Made by a program: the position numbers and the translations under genes | In this document: positions 1-9,329 of the stretch, piece by piece | Layout of the letters: every line of letters starts with the position of its first letter | How positions within the stretch are numbered: the stretch's first letter is position 1 | Assembly (NCBI RefSeq): GCF_022654015.1 | Contig: NZ_CP073063.1 | Coordinates: 434,001-498,000, forward strand | DNA: 64,000 bases | Direction of reading: 5' to 3' | Source of the DNA: Brevundimonas diminuta | GTDB lineage: Bacteria; Pseudomonadota; Alphaproteobacteria; Caulobacterales; Caulobacteraceae | Notes under the pieces: generated by a model | What the model was told of the DNA's origin: nothing | Database searches by the model: none | The model's input: the letters and a program-made list of their open reading frames with translations, nothing else

Positions 1-1
1 C

Positions 2-631
2 GCTCAGGCGATCGCCGGTCTGGCCTGGGCCATCGGCGACCGCGCCAACATCGACCTGACCTACCGCTACCTGACGGGCGACGCCAACTTCGCCTCGACG
101 ACGGCCGGTACGGGCGTGGGCGCCACGCAGTTCGGCGAATGGGACGGCGACTACGATCAGTCGCACACCGTGACCCTGGGTCTGCGCTACAGCTTCGGTG
201 CGGAAGATGCTCCCCCGCCGCCGCCGCCTCCCCCGCCCCCGCCCCCGCCGCCTCCTCCGCCCCCGCCGCCGCCTCCGCCGGTCGCTCAGACCCCGATGCC
301 TCGCCAGTTCGTCGTCTACTTCGACTGGGATCGCTCGGACCTGACCGCAGAAGCCCGCTCGGTGGTGACGCAGGCCGCCAACTACGCCAAGTCGGGTCGT
401 CCGACGCGCGTCCTGATCGTCGGCTACACCGACACCTCGGGTTCGGCCGCCTATAACCTGGGTCTGTCCAACCGTCGTTCGCGCACCGTCGCGGACGCGC
501 TGGTCGCCTCGGGAGTCAACGGCGGCGTCATCGCCCTCGACGGCAAGGGCGAGACCAACCTGGCCAAGCCGACCGCCGACGGTGTGCGCGAACCGCTCAA
601 CCGTCGCGCGACCATCGATATCAACTTCTAA
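2..631 (+). CDS. OmpA family outer membrane protein, 5' end outside window
   Basis: The frame is open from the first bases of the window, so the gene starts upstream and only the C-terminal 209 residues are seen. They contain the last strands of a beta-barrel (alternating aromatic and polar residues ending in LGLRYSFG), a linker of 23 consecutive prolines (about 211-279), and an OmpA C-terminal peptidoglycan-binding domain starting FVVYFDWD with the GYTDTSGS and LSNRRS motifs. The Asp of the TD motif and the Arg of the NRR motif are the usual diaminopimelate ligands. The family tethers the outer membrane to peptidoglycan. A strong terminator follows. The long polyproline linker is typical of alphaproteobacterial OmpA proteins. 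Confidence 0.93.
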   Translation, partial: AQAIAGLAWAIGDRANIDLTYRYLTGDANFASTTAGTGVGATQFGEWDGDYDQSHTVTLGLRYSFGAEDAPPPPPPPPPPPPPPPPPPPPPPPVAQTPMPRQFVVYFDWDRSDLTAEARSVVTQAANYAKSGRPTRVLIVGYTDTSGSAAYNLGLSNRRSRTVADALVASGVNGGVIALDGKGETNLAKPTADGVREPLNRRATIDINF

Positions 632-641
632 GACTTTCAGG

Positions 642-668
642 AGCCGATCTGGTTCGTCCGGATCGGCT
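642..668 (+). terminator. Stem-loop just after the ompA-type gene
   Basis: An 8-base stem (642-649 pairs with 661-668) with an 11-base loop begins 10 bases after the stop codon. There is no clear T run, so it may protect the 3' end of the mRNA or act together with the stronger terminator downstream. Confidence 0.4.
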
Positions 669-695
669 TCAACCTTCGAAGTTGTCGAAAGACAG

Positions 696-730
696 AACGC
701 CGCTTCCGACAGGAAGCGGCGTTTTTCTTT
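696..730 (+). terminator. Rho-independent terminator of the ompA-type gene
   Basis: A perfect 12-base GC-rich inverted repeat (696-707 with 712-723) with a 4-base loop runs directly into TTTTTCTTT. This is a textbook intrinsic terminator for the upstream porin gene. Confidence 0.9.
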
Positions 731-762
731 GCGCCGTCTCACTACTGCGTGACGCGTCTACG

Positions 763-796
763 CAGAGAAAAGGGCGACGCCTCGCGACGCCGCCCT
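763..796 (-). terminator. Terminator of the OmpA-domain lipoprotein gene
   Basis: Read on the minus strand, an AGGGCGGCGT / GCGTCGCCCT stem-loop with mismatches is followed by TTTTCTCT about 25-60 bases beyond the stop of the minus-strand lipoprotein gene. It faces the terminator of the convergent porin gene. Confidence 0.75.
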
Positions 797-821
797 CAAG
801 CATTCTGATTTTTGACGCCGA

Positions 822-1496
822 TCAGCCGGTGAACGGACGGATCAGGATCTCGACCCGGCGGTTCTGCGCCTTGCCTTCGGCGGTGGCGTTCGAGGCCACC
901 GGGTTACGCGAGCTATTACCGGCGACGTAGAGGCGTTGGGCCAGAACGCCGCGGCGAACCAGTTCAGAGGCGACGCTGCTGGCGCGGCGCTCCGACAGGG
1001 GCTGGTTGATCGCGTCGCCGCCTGAAGAGTCGGTATGGCCGATCACGTCCACCGTCGACTGGTCGTACTGCTGCAGAACGCGGGCGACATCGTCCAGCAC
1101 CGGCAGGAAGCGCGGATCGATGGACGACTGGTTCGTAGCGAAGGTCACGTCCGACGGCATGCGCAGCACAAGCAGGTCGCCCTGACGCGCCACGCCCACG
1201 CCGGAACCGGACAGTTCGGCTTCCATCGCGCGTTGCTGACGATCCATATATTGACCGACCGCCGCGCCGCCCAGCGCGCCGATGCCGGCGCCGATCAGGG
1301 CGTTCTTGCGGCCCTGTTCGCCGTTCGAGGTGTTGGTCAGATAGCCGAGAACCGCGCCGCCCAACGCACCCGCGATGGCGCCGGTCCCGGTGTTGTTGCG
1401 AACCGGACCCGAACGATAGGGGTCGGTGGTGGTGCAGGCGGCTGCCCCCAGCAGGGCGGCGATGGAAACACTGGCGACGATGAACTTGGCGCGCAT
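822..1496 (-). CDS. OmpA-domain lipoprotein with glycine-zipper segment
   Basis: The 224-residue product starts with a signal peptide ending AALLGAAAC, a plausible though not ideal lipobox that would make Cys21 the lipidated residue. Two glycine-rich segments follow (about 38-55 and 65-82, GAIAGALGGAVLG and GAGIGALGGAAVG), which resemble a glycine-zipper membrane segment. An OmpA C-terminal domain covers about 110-224 with IGHTDSSGG and LSERRA. This is the YiaD-like architecture: an outer-membrane lipoprotein holding peptidoglycan. The ribosome site AAAGGGAC lies 6 bases before ATG. The gene is convergent with the porin gene. Confidence 0.9.
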   Translation of the reverse strand: MRAKFIVASVSIAALLGAAACTTTDPYRSGPVRNNTGTGAIAGALGGAVLGYLTNTSNGEQGRKNALIGAGIGALGGAAVGQYMDRQQRAMEAELSGSGVGVARQGDLLVLRMPSDVTFATNQSSIDPRFLPVLDDVARVLQQYDQSTVDVIGHTDSSGGDAINQPLSERRASSVASELVRRGVLAQRLYVAGNSSRNPVASNATAEGKAQNRRVEILIRPFTG

Positions 1497-1668
1497 GGAA
1501 TAGTCCCTTTCTTTTGAGCGATCTGGCGCGGAAACGTGCGCTTACTGTGAAGGTTCCAATCTGTACGAGGCATGAATGCCTTCCACGTCCGCACGCACCA
1601 TGACCCTGACAAGGCCGCCGATTAGGCGTATGGGAACCGCCGCACACCCCCAAATCGAGGACGACGCC

Positions 1669-2634
1669 GTGAGCGTGACCCAGACGGACCATACGACCGA
1701 CCGCGCCATTCAGCCGGTTTCGATGACGCAGTACGACGCCGATTTTCAAGAGTTCAGCGACGCATTGGGCGCGTCCTTCTCCCGCTATGGCTTCGCTGTC
1801 GTCGCCGACCATGGTCTGGATGAGGCGCGCATCACCGCAGCCATCGACGACGCCAAGGCCTTCTTCGCCCTGCCGGAAGAGGTGAAGCGTCAGTATCACC
1901 AGCCCGGTACCGGCGGCGCGCGCGGCTTGACCCCGTTCGGGGTCGAGGCGGCCAAGGACGCCAAAACGGTCGATCTGAAGGAATTCTGGCACGTCGGCCG
2001 GGAACTGCCCGAAGGCCATCCTTATCGCCGCTATATGCGCGACAACCTCTGGCCGACCGAGGTCGAGGGCTTCCGCGAGCATCTGTATGGCATGTTCGAG
2101 GATCTGGATGCGTTGGGCGCCAAGATCCTGCGCGCCATCGCCCGTTATCTGAAGCTGGGCGACGACTTCTTCGCGGACAAGGTGGAGATGGGCAACAGCG
2201 TCCTGCGCATGCTGCACTATCCGCCGGTTCCGGCCGATGCGCCTGGCGTGCGCGCCGGGGCGCACGAAGACATTAATGTCATCACCCTGCTGCTCGGCGC
2301 CGAAGAGGCCGGTCTTCAGCTAAAGGACAAGGACGGCAGCTGGCTCGACATCGCGCCGCCGCCCGGCGCCTTGGTCGTCAATATCGGCGACATGCTGCAA
2401 CGACTGACCAACCACGTTCTGCCATCGACCACCCACCGCGTGGTCAATCCGGCGCCCGAGCGTCGCGGCTTCGCCCGCTATTCGACGCCCTTTTTCCTGC
2501 ACTTCAACCCGGACTTCCCGATCGAGACCCTGCCCAGCGCCATCACGCCGGACAATCCCGATCGCTATGCGGGCAAGACCATCCTGGCCGAGGATTATCT
2601 GACCGAACGCCTGCGCGAAATCCGCCTGCTCTAG
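1669..2634 (+). CDS. 2-oxoglutarate/Fe(II)-dependent oxygenase, isopenicillin N synthase-like
   Basis: The product (321 residues from this start) has the DIOX_N-type segment (SFSRYGFAVVADHG) and then the 2OG-Fe(II) core: HED near residue 198 gives the His and Asp iron ligands, THRVV near 255 the second His, and RYS the 2-oxoglutarate-binding Arg and Ser. The family oxidises small molecules with O2 and 2-oxoglutarate; the substrate cannot be read from the sequence. I chose GTG 1669 because GAGGA lies 7 bases before it; in-frame ATGs at 1576, 1600 and 1630 have poorer ribosome sites. Its stop is only 4 bases from the stop of the convergent TadG-like gene. Confidence 0.85.
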   Translation: MSVTQTDHTTDRAIQPVSMTQYDADFQEFSDALGASFSRYGFAVVADHGLDEARITAAIDDAKAFFALPEEVKRQYHQPGTGGARGLTPFGVEAAKDAKTVDLKEFWHVGRELPEGHPYRRYMRDNLWPTEVEGFREHLYGMFEDLDALGAKILRAIARYLKLGDDFFADKVEMGNSVLRMLHYPPVPADAPGVRAGAHEDINVITLLLGAEEAGLQLKDKDGSWLDIAPPPGALVVNIGDMLQRLTNHVLPSTTHRVVNPAPERRGFARYSTPFFLHFNPDFPIETLPSAITPDNPDRYAGKTILAEDYLTERLREIRLL

Positions 2635-2638
2635 GCCG

Positions 2639-4636
2639 TCAGCGGGAAATCCGTAGTCGGGTGATGTCGCGTCCGATGGCCTGGAAGTCGTTGGACAGGT
2701 CCGCGCCCGACTGCGGCAGGAAGGCCTTGTCCTTGTCGGTAGCGCAGGTGCTGAGGATGTTGGCCGCGTCGCTGCCCGGTGTGATCGAGAAGCCCACGGT
2801 ATAGACGATCACGCCCTTGGCCTTCATGCCGGTGCACAGTTTTGCGGCCTGATCGAACGGGTCGCCGTTCGTCGCGTCACAGGCAATCTTGTCAAAGAGG
2901 TTGCCGGACCCTGAGGCCGCATCGCGGGCGATGACGCCGCCGCAATAGGGGGTGTTGAACTCACCGTCCGTCATCAGAATGACGGCCTTCAACACCTTGG
3001 TCGGCGCATAGGCAGCGGCGGGATTGGACGACCAAAGCCCGTTGAACTGGTTAGATACGGTGTACCAACCCCAAGCCAAGCCAATCTGCCCGGACGTTGA
3101 TCCTGTAACGGTCAAACCGTTCACGAGCCCCGTCAATGTATCGATGTTGGAAGTCAGCGGCTGGATCGTCGCTGTCGGGCAAGGGTTACCCGCCGATCTC
3201 ACGGGCGTTGAGCGTTGCGGAGCGGCATAGTTGCGACCCACCCTGGCCGTGCTCGGAGCCGCATCGGTGTAGGCCTGTGACCCCGTACGCTCGCTGACGC
3301 AGCTGGTGTTACTAAAGGCGGTCAAGCGATTGTACTGAGCGTCGCGGAAGACGCGCGTGGCGCATCCATCGCGCCCACACTGCACGGAGCCGCCACCAGA
3401 ATAATCAGCGAACGCGGCGCCGCCGACAGGGATGACAAAGGCGTCGTTCGAGATCTTCTCTAGGACTTCGTAAAGGCCTTCATCATTCGTCGTGTTAAGC
3501 GCCGTCATACCCTTAACGTCAGCGATCTGAAGCGTGTCGCCTTTCGACAAGCCGTGATTCGTGGAGGAGATGGTGACGAAGCAGTCGGAGCGCATGCATT
3601 TGCGGATCTGACCGCCCGAGGTGTAGCTGCTGTATCCGTTGCCGCTGGTGGTGTTCAGCGCATACCAGTTCGCGCCGGATTGATATTGCAGAGACACCCG
3701 ATTGGCGTCGATCCGCACGACCTTGTAGGCGCGGTTGTTGATCTGGGTCATGCCGCTGACGCCGCTGATCCAGACGTAGTCGTCGGTCGATAGCCCGTGT
3801 CCGTTGGCGGTCACGACGCCGGGCGAAGCGCGCGTAATGCCAGAGATCGACTTGGCCGCCGCCGCCGCCCATGCGGCTCCGGTGATGCTGGTCGATCCGA
3901 TCGAGGCGCCGCGTGCGGCGTCGGCGCGAGAACCCAGGTTCACGCCGATCGAATAGGGCACAATGGCCATGCGGGAATAGTAAGGCGTCTGTTTCGCGGC
4001 TGGCTGAACGACCAGTTTGATCAACTGGTTTGCGGCGTTCTTCAAATCGCCGATCCGGTTGTTGCTGGCCATCGAGCCGGTGATGTCGAGCACCAGCGAG
4101 ACCTCGATGTCCTTGGACGATCGATTCACCTCGGAGTGGACGCTCACGGGCAGGGTGTCGTCCAGAATCTTGCCATAGGGCGGCAGGACCACATTGGCGA
4201 TCAGGGTCTTCACCTGAACCTGGATGTCGGCGATGACGATCTGCTCTTTCGTCAGCTCGATCTTGACGGCGTCGTCGGCGAACGGCTCCACCGAGGCGTT
4301 GCGCAGATTGGCTCTCAGCGCCACCAGGGCGACGTTCTTCAGGTCTTTCGGATCAGTATAGGACGACCGCGCCGCGGCCAGGGCGGCGGCGTCCAGCGCG
4401 TCCTGAACGCGGGCCTTCGCCGTCGTCACGCGGTTGATGTCGATGCCGCCCAGGGTCAGCATGATCAGCGCCGGCATCACCAGGGCGAAGATCATTACGA
4501 CATTGCCGCCGCGGTCCGACGAGAGGCGCGACGTGAACATGCGCAGAGCCTTCACCGCCCTGCCGATCCGATTGGAAACCTTCACCATGCCCATCCCAAT
4601 GGACGCGGACCGCCCGATTAGCGTCCAGTTTGCCAT
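2639..4636 (-). CDS. TadG-like Flp pilus-type protein with von Willebrand domain and inserted HGL modules
   Basis: The 665-residue product has an N-terminal TadE/TadG-like segment: a basic stretch, RGGNVVMIFALVMPAL as a membrane segment at about 43-65, then DALDAAALAAARS, typical of pseudopilin-like Tad proteins. A von Willebrand factor A domain starts near 178 with DITGS at 184-188 (metal site, Thr replacing the usual Ser) and MTDGEFN near 555. Between these lie two tandem modules of about 75 residues (about 268-345 and 347-425), each with HGLS, GMT and a Cys-rich end. The gene stands alone, without tad secretion genes nearby. A start at ATG 4594 is possible. Confidence 0.82.
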   Translation of the reverse strand: MANWTLIGRSASIGMGMVKVSNRIGRAVKALRMFTSRLSSDRGGNVVMIFALVMPALIMLTLGGIDINRVTTAKARVQDALDAAALAAARSSYTDPKDLKNVALVALRANLRNASVEPFADDAVKIELTKEQIVIADIQVQVKTLIANVVLPPYGKILDDTLPVSVHSEVNRSSKDIEVSLVLDITGSMASNNRIGDLKNAANQLIKLVVQPAAKQTPYYSRMAIVPYSIGVNLGSRADAARGASIGSTSITGAAWAAAAAKSISGITRASPGVVTANGHGLSTDDYVWISGVSGMTQINNRAYKVVRIDANRVSLQYQSGANWYALNTTSGNGYSSYTSGGQIRKCMRSDCFVTISSTNHGLSKGDTLQIADVKGMTALNTTNDEGLYEVLEKISNDAFVIPVGGAAFADYSGGGSVQCGRDGCATRVFRDAQYNRLTAFSNTSCVSERTGSQAYTDAAPSTARVGRNYAAPQRSTPVRSAGNPCPTATIQPLTSNIDTLTGLVNGLTVTGSTSGQIGLAWGWYTVSNQFNGLWSSNPAAAYAPTKVLKAVILMTDGEFNTPYCGGVIARDAASGSGNLFDKIACDATNGDPFDQAAKLCTGMKAKGVIVYTVGFSITPGSDAANILSTCATDKDKAFLPQSGADLSNDFQAIGRDITRLRISR
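3362..3835 (-). repeat. Two tandem HGL modules inside the TadG-like protein
   Basis: Residues 268-345 and 347-425 of the TadG-like protein match each other by eye: an entry strand, HGLS, a Gly/Lys-Asp turn, an ISGV or IADV strand, GMT with Asn four or five residues on, a Tyr-x-Val strand, and an end of Tyr-Ser-(Ser)-Gly-Gly then Cys-x-Arg-x-x-Cys. This pattern is familiar from phage tail proteins, where it is often labelled E1 FCCH-like. The second copy is diverged, so the duplication is not recent. Confidence 0.7.
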
Positions 4637-4684
4637 CGGGCGGTTAAGGGAATTGTGAAGGGGACGGTTAACGCCGCCGCGTGA

Positions 4685-6580
4685 TCAGGCGGCGCTCCAT
4701 CCGCATTGGTGACCGCGGTTCTGTTCCTGGAGCCAGACGTTCAGCGGGGCGAAATAGTCGGCGATGGCCGAGGCGTCATTGCCGTCGTCACCGGTGAAGG
4801 CCTTCATCGCCTCCTGCCAAGGCCGCGACTGGCCCATCTGCAGCATGGCGTTGAAGCGGGCGCCAACCTCCTTGTTGCCATAGACGGAGCAGCGATGCAG
4901 CGGCCCGGTCCAACCCGCCTGTTTGCAGGCGGCGCGCTGGAACTGGAACTGATAGATGGCCGCCAGGAAGTAGCGCGTGTAAGGCGTGTTGCCGGGCACA
5001 TGGTATTTGGCGCCCGGATCGAAGGCGTTGGCCGGACGCGGACCCGGCGGAACCAGGCCTTGGTACTGCAGCATGTCGGCGGTCCAGGCGGTATTGTAGG
5101 CGGCCGGCGCCGTCTCGCCTGAGAAGACGTCCCAGCGCCAGCGGTCGACCATCAGGCCGAACGGCAGGAACGCGATCTTGTCCAAGGCCATCTTGAGCAG
5201 GAAGGGAATATCTTCCTCCGCGCCCGGCGTGGTCTTCAACAGACCGATCTGGTTCAGATAGGTGGGGGTCAGGGCCGACAGGCCGACGAAGTCGCCGATG
5301 GCCTCATGGAAGCCGTCGTTGGCGCCATTGCGGAACAGCATGGGCTGGTTCTTGTAGGCGCGCTGATAGTAGTTGTGACCCAGCTCGTGGTGGACGGTGT
5401 AGAAGTCGTCGCCGTTGACGTTGGTGCACATCTTGATGCGGATGTCGTCGGCGTTGTCCAGGTCCCAGGCCGAGGCGTGACAGACGACTTCGCGGTCGCG
5501 CGGGCGGGTGATCTGGCTGCGTTCCCAGAAGGTCTGAGGCAGCGGGTCGAGGCCCAGCGAGACGTAGAAGCCCTCGCCCGTCTTGACCATCTTGGTCGCG
5601 TCGTAGTCGGCGGCCTTCAGCAGCCCGGTGAGGTCGTAGCTTGAGGCGCCGCCGCTGGGCGGGGCAACCACATCATAGATGTTGCCCCACTGTTGGGACC
5701 ACATATTGCCCAACAGATCGGCGCGGATCGGGCCGTGGTCGGGCTGGACCGCGTCGCCGTATTTGGCGTTCAGCCTGGCGCGCACATAGCAGTGCAGGTT
5801 CTCGTAGAAGGGCTTCACCTGGGCCCACAGCCGGTCGGTCTCGGCGGCGAAATCGTCGGCGGGCATGTCGTAGCCTGACCGCCACAGGGCGCCGGTGTCG
5901 GCGAAGCCCAACTCACGCGAGCCCTCATTGGCGATCTCGACCATGCGGGCGTAGTCGTCGCGCATGACCGGCGAGATGGTGCGCCAGCCTTCATAAAGCG
6001 CCTTGGTCTCGGCGGGATCGCGGCTGTCGGCCAGGATCAGCGAGGCTTCGTCCAGGGTGATCGGCTTGCCCTTGAAATCGAACTTGCCGGTCGAATAGGT
6101 CGAATCCAGCCGCGTCGTGATCTGGGCCAATTCCTCGGCCGCGCCGGGACGATTGGGCGCCGGCAGGACCAGGCTGAGCCGCAGCAGGTTCAGCTTGCGC
6201 CGCACGACCGGATCAACCTGGACGTCGTTGAACTTGGCCGCTTGATTGGCCAGCTGGACCTGAAGCTCGGTCGCCTCGGCGTTGGCCTTGGACTCCAGCC
6301 ACATGGTGTCGAAGGTGATGTTGGTGGCGCGCGCCCACTGGATGCGGGCGACATATTCGCTGACCTCGGCCCATTTGGTTTCGGCGTCGGCGATGAAGGC
6401 GGTCGCGCCCTCGGCGGTGATGGGATAGTCGGCGCGCATGCCGCTGACGGCGGGCGCGGGCGTCGTCGACGCCGTCTGTTCGACGCCTGGCGCGCCGGCG
6501 GCGGGTTCGCGGGTGCTGGCGCAGCCGGCGGCGAAGGCGAGGGCGCAGACCGCGACGGCGGTCATCATCTGACGCTTCAT
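4685..6580 (-). CDS. M2 family peptidyl-dipeptidase (ACE-like), lipoprotein
   Basis: The 631-residue product starts with a signal peptide and lipobox (LAFAAGC, Cys near 19), so it is probably a lipid-anchored envelope protein. It carries the zinc motif HHELGHNYY near 393, and GFHEAIGD near 421 supplies the third zinc ligand Glu, as in angiotensin-converting-enzyme-like M2 peptidases. These remove dipeptides from the C-terminus of peptides; the bacterial role is usually peptide use or turnover. Length fits bacterial M2 members. AGGAGATCC precedes the ATG. It lies downstream of mtgA on the same strand with a 64-base gap. Confidence 0.92.
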   Translation of the reverse strand: MKRQMMTAVAVCALAFAAGCASTREPAAGAPGVEQTASTTPAPAVSGMRADYPITAEGATAFIADAETKWAEVSEYVARIQWARATNITFDTMWLESKANAEATELQVQLANQAAKFNDVQVDPVVRRKLNLLRLSLVLPAPNRPGAAEELAQITTRLDSTYSTGKFDFKGKPITLDEASLILADSRDPAETKALYEGWRTISPVMRDDYARMVEIANEGSRELGFADTGALWRSGYDMPADDFAAETDRLWAQVKPFYENLHCYVRARLNAKYGDAVQPDHGPIRADLLGNMWSQQWGNIYDVVAPPSGGASSYDLTGLLKAADYDATKMVKTGEGFYVSLGLDPLPQTFWERSQITRPRDREVVCHASAWDLDNADDIRIKMCTNVNGDDFYTVHHELGHNYYQRAYKNQPMLFRNGANDGFHEAIGDFVGLSALTPTYLNQIGLLKTTPGAEEDIPFLLKMALDKIAFLPFGLMVDRWRWDVFSGETAPAAYNTAWTADMLQYQGLVPPGPRPANAFDPGAKYHVPGNTPYTRYFLAAIYQFQFQRAACKQAGWTGPLHRCSVYGNKEVGARFNAMLQMGQSRPWQEAMKAFTGDDGNDASAIADYFAPLNVWLQEQNRGHQCGWSAA

Positions 6581-6644
6581 GATGGATCTCCTGAACAGCG
6601 CGGGCAGGAGAGGTCAGGCCCGGTCGCCCGTCAAGCGTGACGGT

Positions 6645-7337
6645 TCAGCGACCGACGACGCAGGTGTTCAGACCTTCATTGCGCACCGTGCCCATGGCTG
6701 CCTGAACGCGCGCGGCGCGCCGACGCACATAGGGGCCGGGCGCGGCGGCTTCGTAACGGCGCGGGGCCGGCAGGATGGCGGCCAGACGCGCCGCCTCACG
6801 CGGGCTCAGGTCGCGGGCGTCCTTGCCGAACCAGTGTCGCGACGCGGCCTGGGCGCCATAGACGCCGGGCGCCCATTCCACCACGTTCAGATAGACTTCC
6901 ATAATCCGGCGCTTGGACCACACGGCCTCGATCAGGACGGTGTAGCCCGCCTCCAGACCCTTCCGGATCCAGTCGCGGCCAGGCCAGAGGAAGACATTCT
7001 TGGCCGTCTGCTGGCTGATGGTCGAGCCGCCACGCAGGCGCCCGCCTTCGGCGTTGTGGTCCAGGGCCTTCTGGATCGCCTCCATGTCGAAGCCGTGGTG
7101 GCTGCAGAACCGGGCGTCCTCGGCGGCGATGGCGGCGTTCACCAGGTTGGGAGAAATCTGGTTCAGACCGCGCCACTGATAGTCCATGCCGTCGCCCCTC
7201 GCGAGTTGGCGCAGCATCAGTATGGTGGGCGGCGGCGGGACGATGGCGACGATCAGCACGCCCGCGACCGGGATCAGGGCCAGGATCAGAAGCGCGGTCA
7301 GCACCACGCGACGCCAGCTTTTGCGGCCCTTCGCCAT
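6645..7337 (-). CDS. mtgA: Monofunctional peptidoglycan glycosyltransferase
   Basis: The 230-residue product has one N-terminal membrane helix ([22 protein letters not shown]) and a GT51 domain: [12 protein letters not shown] holds the catalytic Glu, and [22 protein letters not shown] and [14 protein letters not shown] are the other family motifs. It polymerises lipid II into glycan strands at the outer face of the inner membrane. No transpeptidase domain follows, so it is the monofunctional type. The ATG at 7337 shares one base with the TGA of the WD40 gene, indicating translational coupling; a start 14 codons upstream would lie inside that gene. Confidence 0.95.
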   Translation of the reverse strand: MAKGRKSWRRVVLTALLILALIPVAGVLIVAIVPPPPTILMLRQLARGDGMDYQWRGLNQISPNLVNAAIAAEDARFCSHHGFDMEAIQKALDHNAEGGRLRGGSTISQQTAKNVFLWPGRDWIRKGLEAGYTVLIEAVWSKRRIMEVYLNVVEWAPGVYGAQAASRHWFGKDARDLSPREAARLAAILPAPRRYEAAAPGPYVRRRAARVQAAMGTVRNEGLNTCVVGR

Positions 7338-8311
7338 CAGAGGATCAAAACTCCGGCGGCGCCGTCTTCGTCGGCCCACGCCACCTTGTCGACGGCGGGG
7401 CTGAGCGACAGGGCGACGATGGCCGGACCCTTCTCAGCCTTGACGAAGTTCAGACCCTGGGCGGCCGGATGCGCCACCCAGACCCGACCGTCGGTCAGGC
7501 CGGCGGCTAGCAGGCCCTGATCGGCGCGGGCCGAGACCAGATTGACCAGGGTCGTGTCGTCATAGCCGATCTCGGTCGCCTCGCGCCCCATCGGCCCGTT
7601 CGATCCGATGAAGGGCCACAGGACCGCGCCCTGCGCGCCCGAGGTCGCCATAAGCTGCCCGTTGGCCAGGAAGGCCATCGACCGGACCTTTCCTGGATAG
7701 CCGCCCATGCGCAGATTCTTGGCGTCCTTGATGCGCCAGCCGTGCATCTGATTGTCCTGCATGGTCGTGACGACGAAGGCGCCGTCGGGCGAAAAGGCGA
7801 CGCCGGTGTGCGACCCGGCCCAGGCCAGTTTCATGGGCTGCTGTTTCTCGATCCGCGCATACCACAGCGCCGCCCCGCCATAGGTCGAGGTGGCGATGCG
7901 CCGGCCCTTGGGCTCGAAGGCGACGCCGGAAACGGTGCGCTCGTGCTGGAAGTCGCGCCGGAAGCCGACCTCCTTGGGGTCGATCACCGACAGGGTGCGG
8001 CCGAAGGAAAAGGCGATCAGGCCCGAGGCCGGCGAGGCGTCGATGGCGTCGATCCACTGGTTCTTGGCCGTGGCCAGAACGACCGGGTCTTCGTCGCGAC
8101 GGGTCCAGACGACCTTGCCGTCATCGCCGCCCGTGACGATCCCGTCGCCGGACGGATGAACGCAGGCGCACAGCACGGCGCCGTCGTGCGCCTCCACCCG
8201 CGTTCGGTCCTCGAACCGGACCGAGCCGTCTCCAAGGGCGAAGACGGCGCCGGTGTTGTCGAACAGGGCGGCGGTGACCTGGGCGTCGAAATCGAAGTTC
8301 ATAGGCCGCAT
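7337..8311 (-). CDS. WD40 repeat protein
   Basis: The 324-residue product is built of beta-propeller-like blades: repeated strings such as [36 protein letters not shown] and [17 protein letters not shown] with GHxxxV-type and terminal Trp/Leu residues. About seven blades can be imagined. No signal peptide is visible, so it is probably cytoplasmic and a protein-protein scaffold; no enzyme motif is present. It is translationally coupled to mtgA. An ATG three codons in (8302) is an alternative start. Confidence 0.8.
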   Translation of the reverse strand: MRPMNFDFDAQVTAALFDNTGAVFALGDGSVRFEDRTRVEAHDGAVLCACVHPSGDGIVTGGDDGKVVWTRRDEDPVVLATAKNQWIDAIDASPASGLIAFSFGRTLSVIDPKEVGFRRDFQHERTVSGVAFEPKGRRIATSTYGGAALWYARIEKQQPMKLAWAGSHTGVAFSPDGAFVVTTMQDNQMHGWRIKDAKNLRMGGYPGKVRSMAFLANGQLMATSGAQGAVLWPFIGSNGPMGREATEIGYDDTTLVNLVSARADQGLLAAGLTDGRVWVAHPAAQGLNFVKAEKGPAIVALSLSPAVDKVAWADEDGAAGVLIL

Positions 8312-8351
8312 GTAGCGATCCGACCTCGTCGCGTCACCTTCTGCCTGCCCG

Positions 8352-9290
8352 CTAGACCGGATCGGTCGGCTTGGGCGTCACTGGCGCCGGCTCGGCTTGG
8401 GCCTTTGGGGGTTCGTCGGGCAGGGGGATGAATTCCAGATCGTCGGCGTTTGGCAGCGTCATCCGACCCGCCTTCCAATCGGCCTTGGCCTGATCGATGC
8501 GGGCCTGGCTGGAGGCGACGAAGTTCCACCAGATCAGCCGTTCACCCACCGGCTCGCCGCCCAGGACCATGACGGTCGACTGGGTCAGGGCCTTGACCGT
8601 CGGCTCGGCCGTCGGCTCCAGCACGATCATCTGACCCTCATGGAAGGTGCGGTCGCCGACCTCGATGGAGCCCTTGGCCACGTAAAGGGCACGCTCGCTC
8701 ATGCCCCCGGCCCTCTTGCCTGACGGCGGGGCGGTGCGCACGCCGGGCTGAAGCTCCCAATGGATATAGAACAGCGGAGACGACACCGGCACGGCCGCCT
8801 TGGCGCCGTACGCCTCGCCCGCGACCAGACGCGCGAACAGGCCGCCATTCTCGTAAGCCGGCTGGGCGTCCTCGCCCAGGTGATGGAAGGCCGGGTCCAT
8901 CTCCTCGGCCTCATCGGGCAGGGCGACCCAGGCCTGCATGCCGTGCATCGGCCCGCCCTTGCTCTTCTTCAGCGGATCGGTGCGCTCTGAATGGACGATG
9001 CCCTTGCCGGCGGTCATCCAGTTGACCTCACCCGGCCGGATCGCCTGATCGTAGCCGAGATTGTCGTGGTGCATGATCTCGCCCTCGAACAGATAGGTCA
9101 GGGTCGACAGGCCGATGTGCGGATGCGGTCGCACGTCGATGGCCGTGGCGCCCGGCGCGAACTCGGCCGGTCCCATCTGGTCCAGGAAGATGAAGGGCCC
9201 GACCATCCGCCGCGAATGGAAGGGCAGGACGCGCCCGACCTCGAACCCGCCCAAGTCCTTGCGGCGTGCCTCGATCACCAGTTCGATCAT
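8352..9290 (-). CDS. Pirin family protein
   Basis: The 312-residue product has the pirin N-terminal cupin: FIFLDQMGP, RPHPHIGLSTLTYLFEGEI with metal-binding His residues, and VNWMTAGKGIVHSE with further His and Glu ligands. A second cupin-like half follows (residues about 165-275). Pirins are iron-binding cupins; some act as quercetinases and others as regulators of metabolic enzymes. The tail is Pro/Ala-rich. GGGAG precedes the ATG. It follows the Lrp-type regulator by 39 bases on the same strand, so both may be one transcript. Confidence 0.92.
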   Translation of the reverse strand: MIELVIEARRKDLGGFEVGRVLPFHSRRMVGPFIFLDQMGPAEFAPGATAIDVRPHPHIGLSTLTYLFEGEIMHHDNLGYDQAIRPGEVNWMTAGKGIVHSERTDPLKKSKGGPMHGMQAWVALPDEAEEMDPAFHHLGEDAQPAYENGGLFARLVAGEAYGAKAAVPVSSPLFYIHWELQPGVRTAPPSGKRAGGMSERALYVAKGSIEVGDRTFHEGQMIVLEPTAEPTVKALTQSTVMVLGGEPVGERLIWWNFVASSQARIDQAKADWKAGRMTLPNADDLEFIPLPDEPPKAQAEPAPVTPKPTDPV

Positions 9291-9329
9291 GTGTCGGCTC
9301 CCAAAGCGGCCCGCGCCGCCTGAGCGACG

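Noticed and set aside
964..2265. Long minus-strand frame across the OmpA lipoprotein and oxygenase genes
   Set aside because: It overlaps two genes with clear domains; long empty frames are common in GC-rich DNA.
3797..4621. Plus-strand frame opposite the TadG-like gene
   Set aside because: Antisense to a gene with recognisable domains; composition is rich in Arg, Gly and Asp as expected for a shadow frame.
6628..6643. Stem-loop CCGTCA-AGCG-TGACGG between mtgA and the M2 peptidase gene
   Set aside because: Only six base pairs and no T run on the minus strand; too weak to call a terminator.
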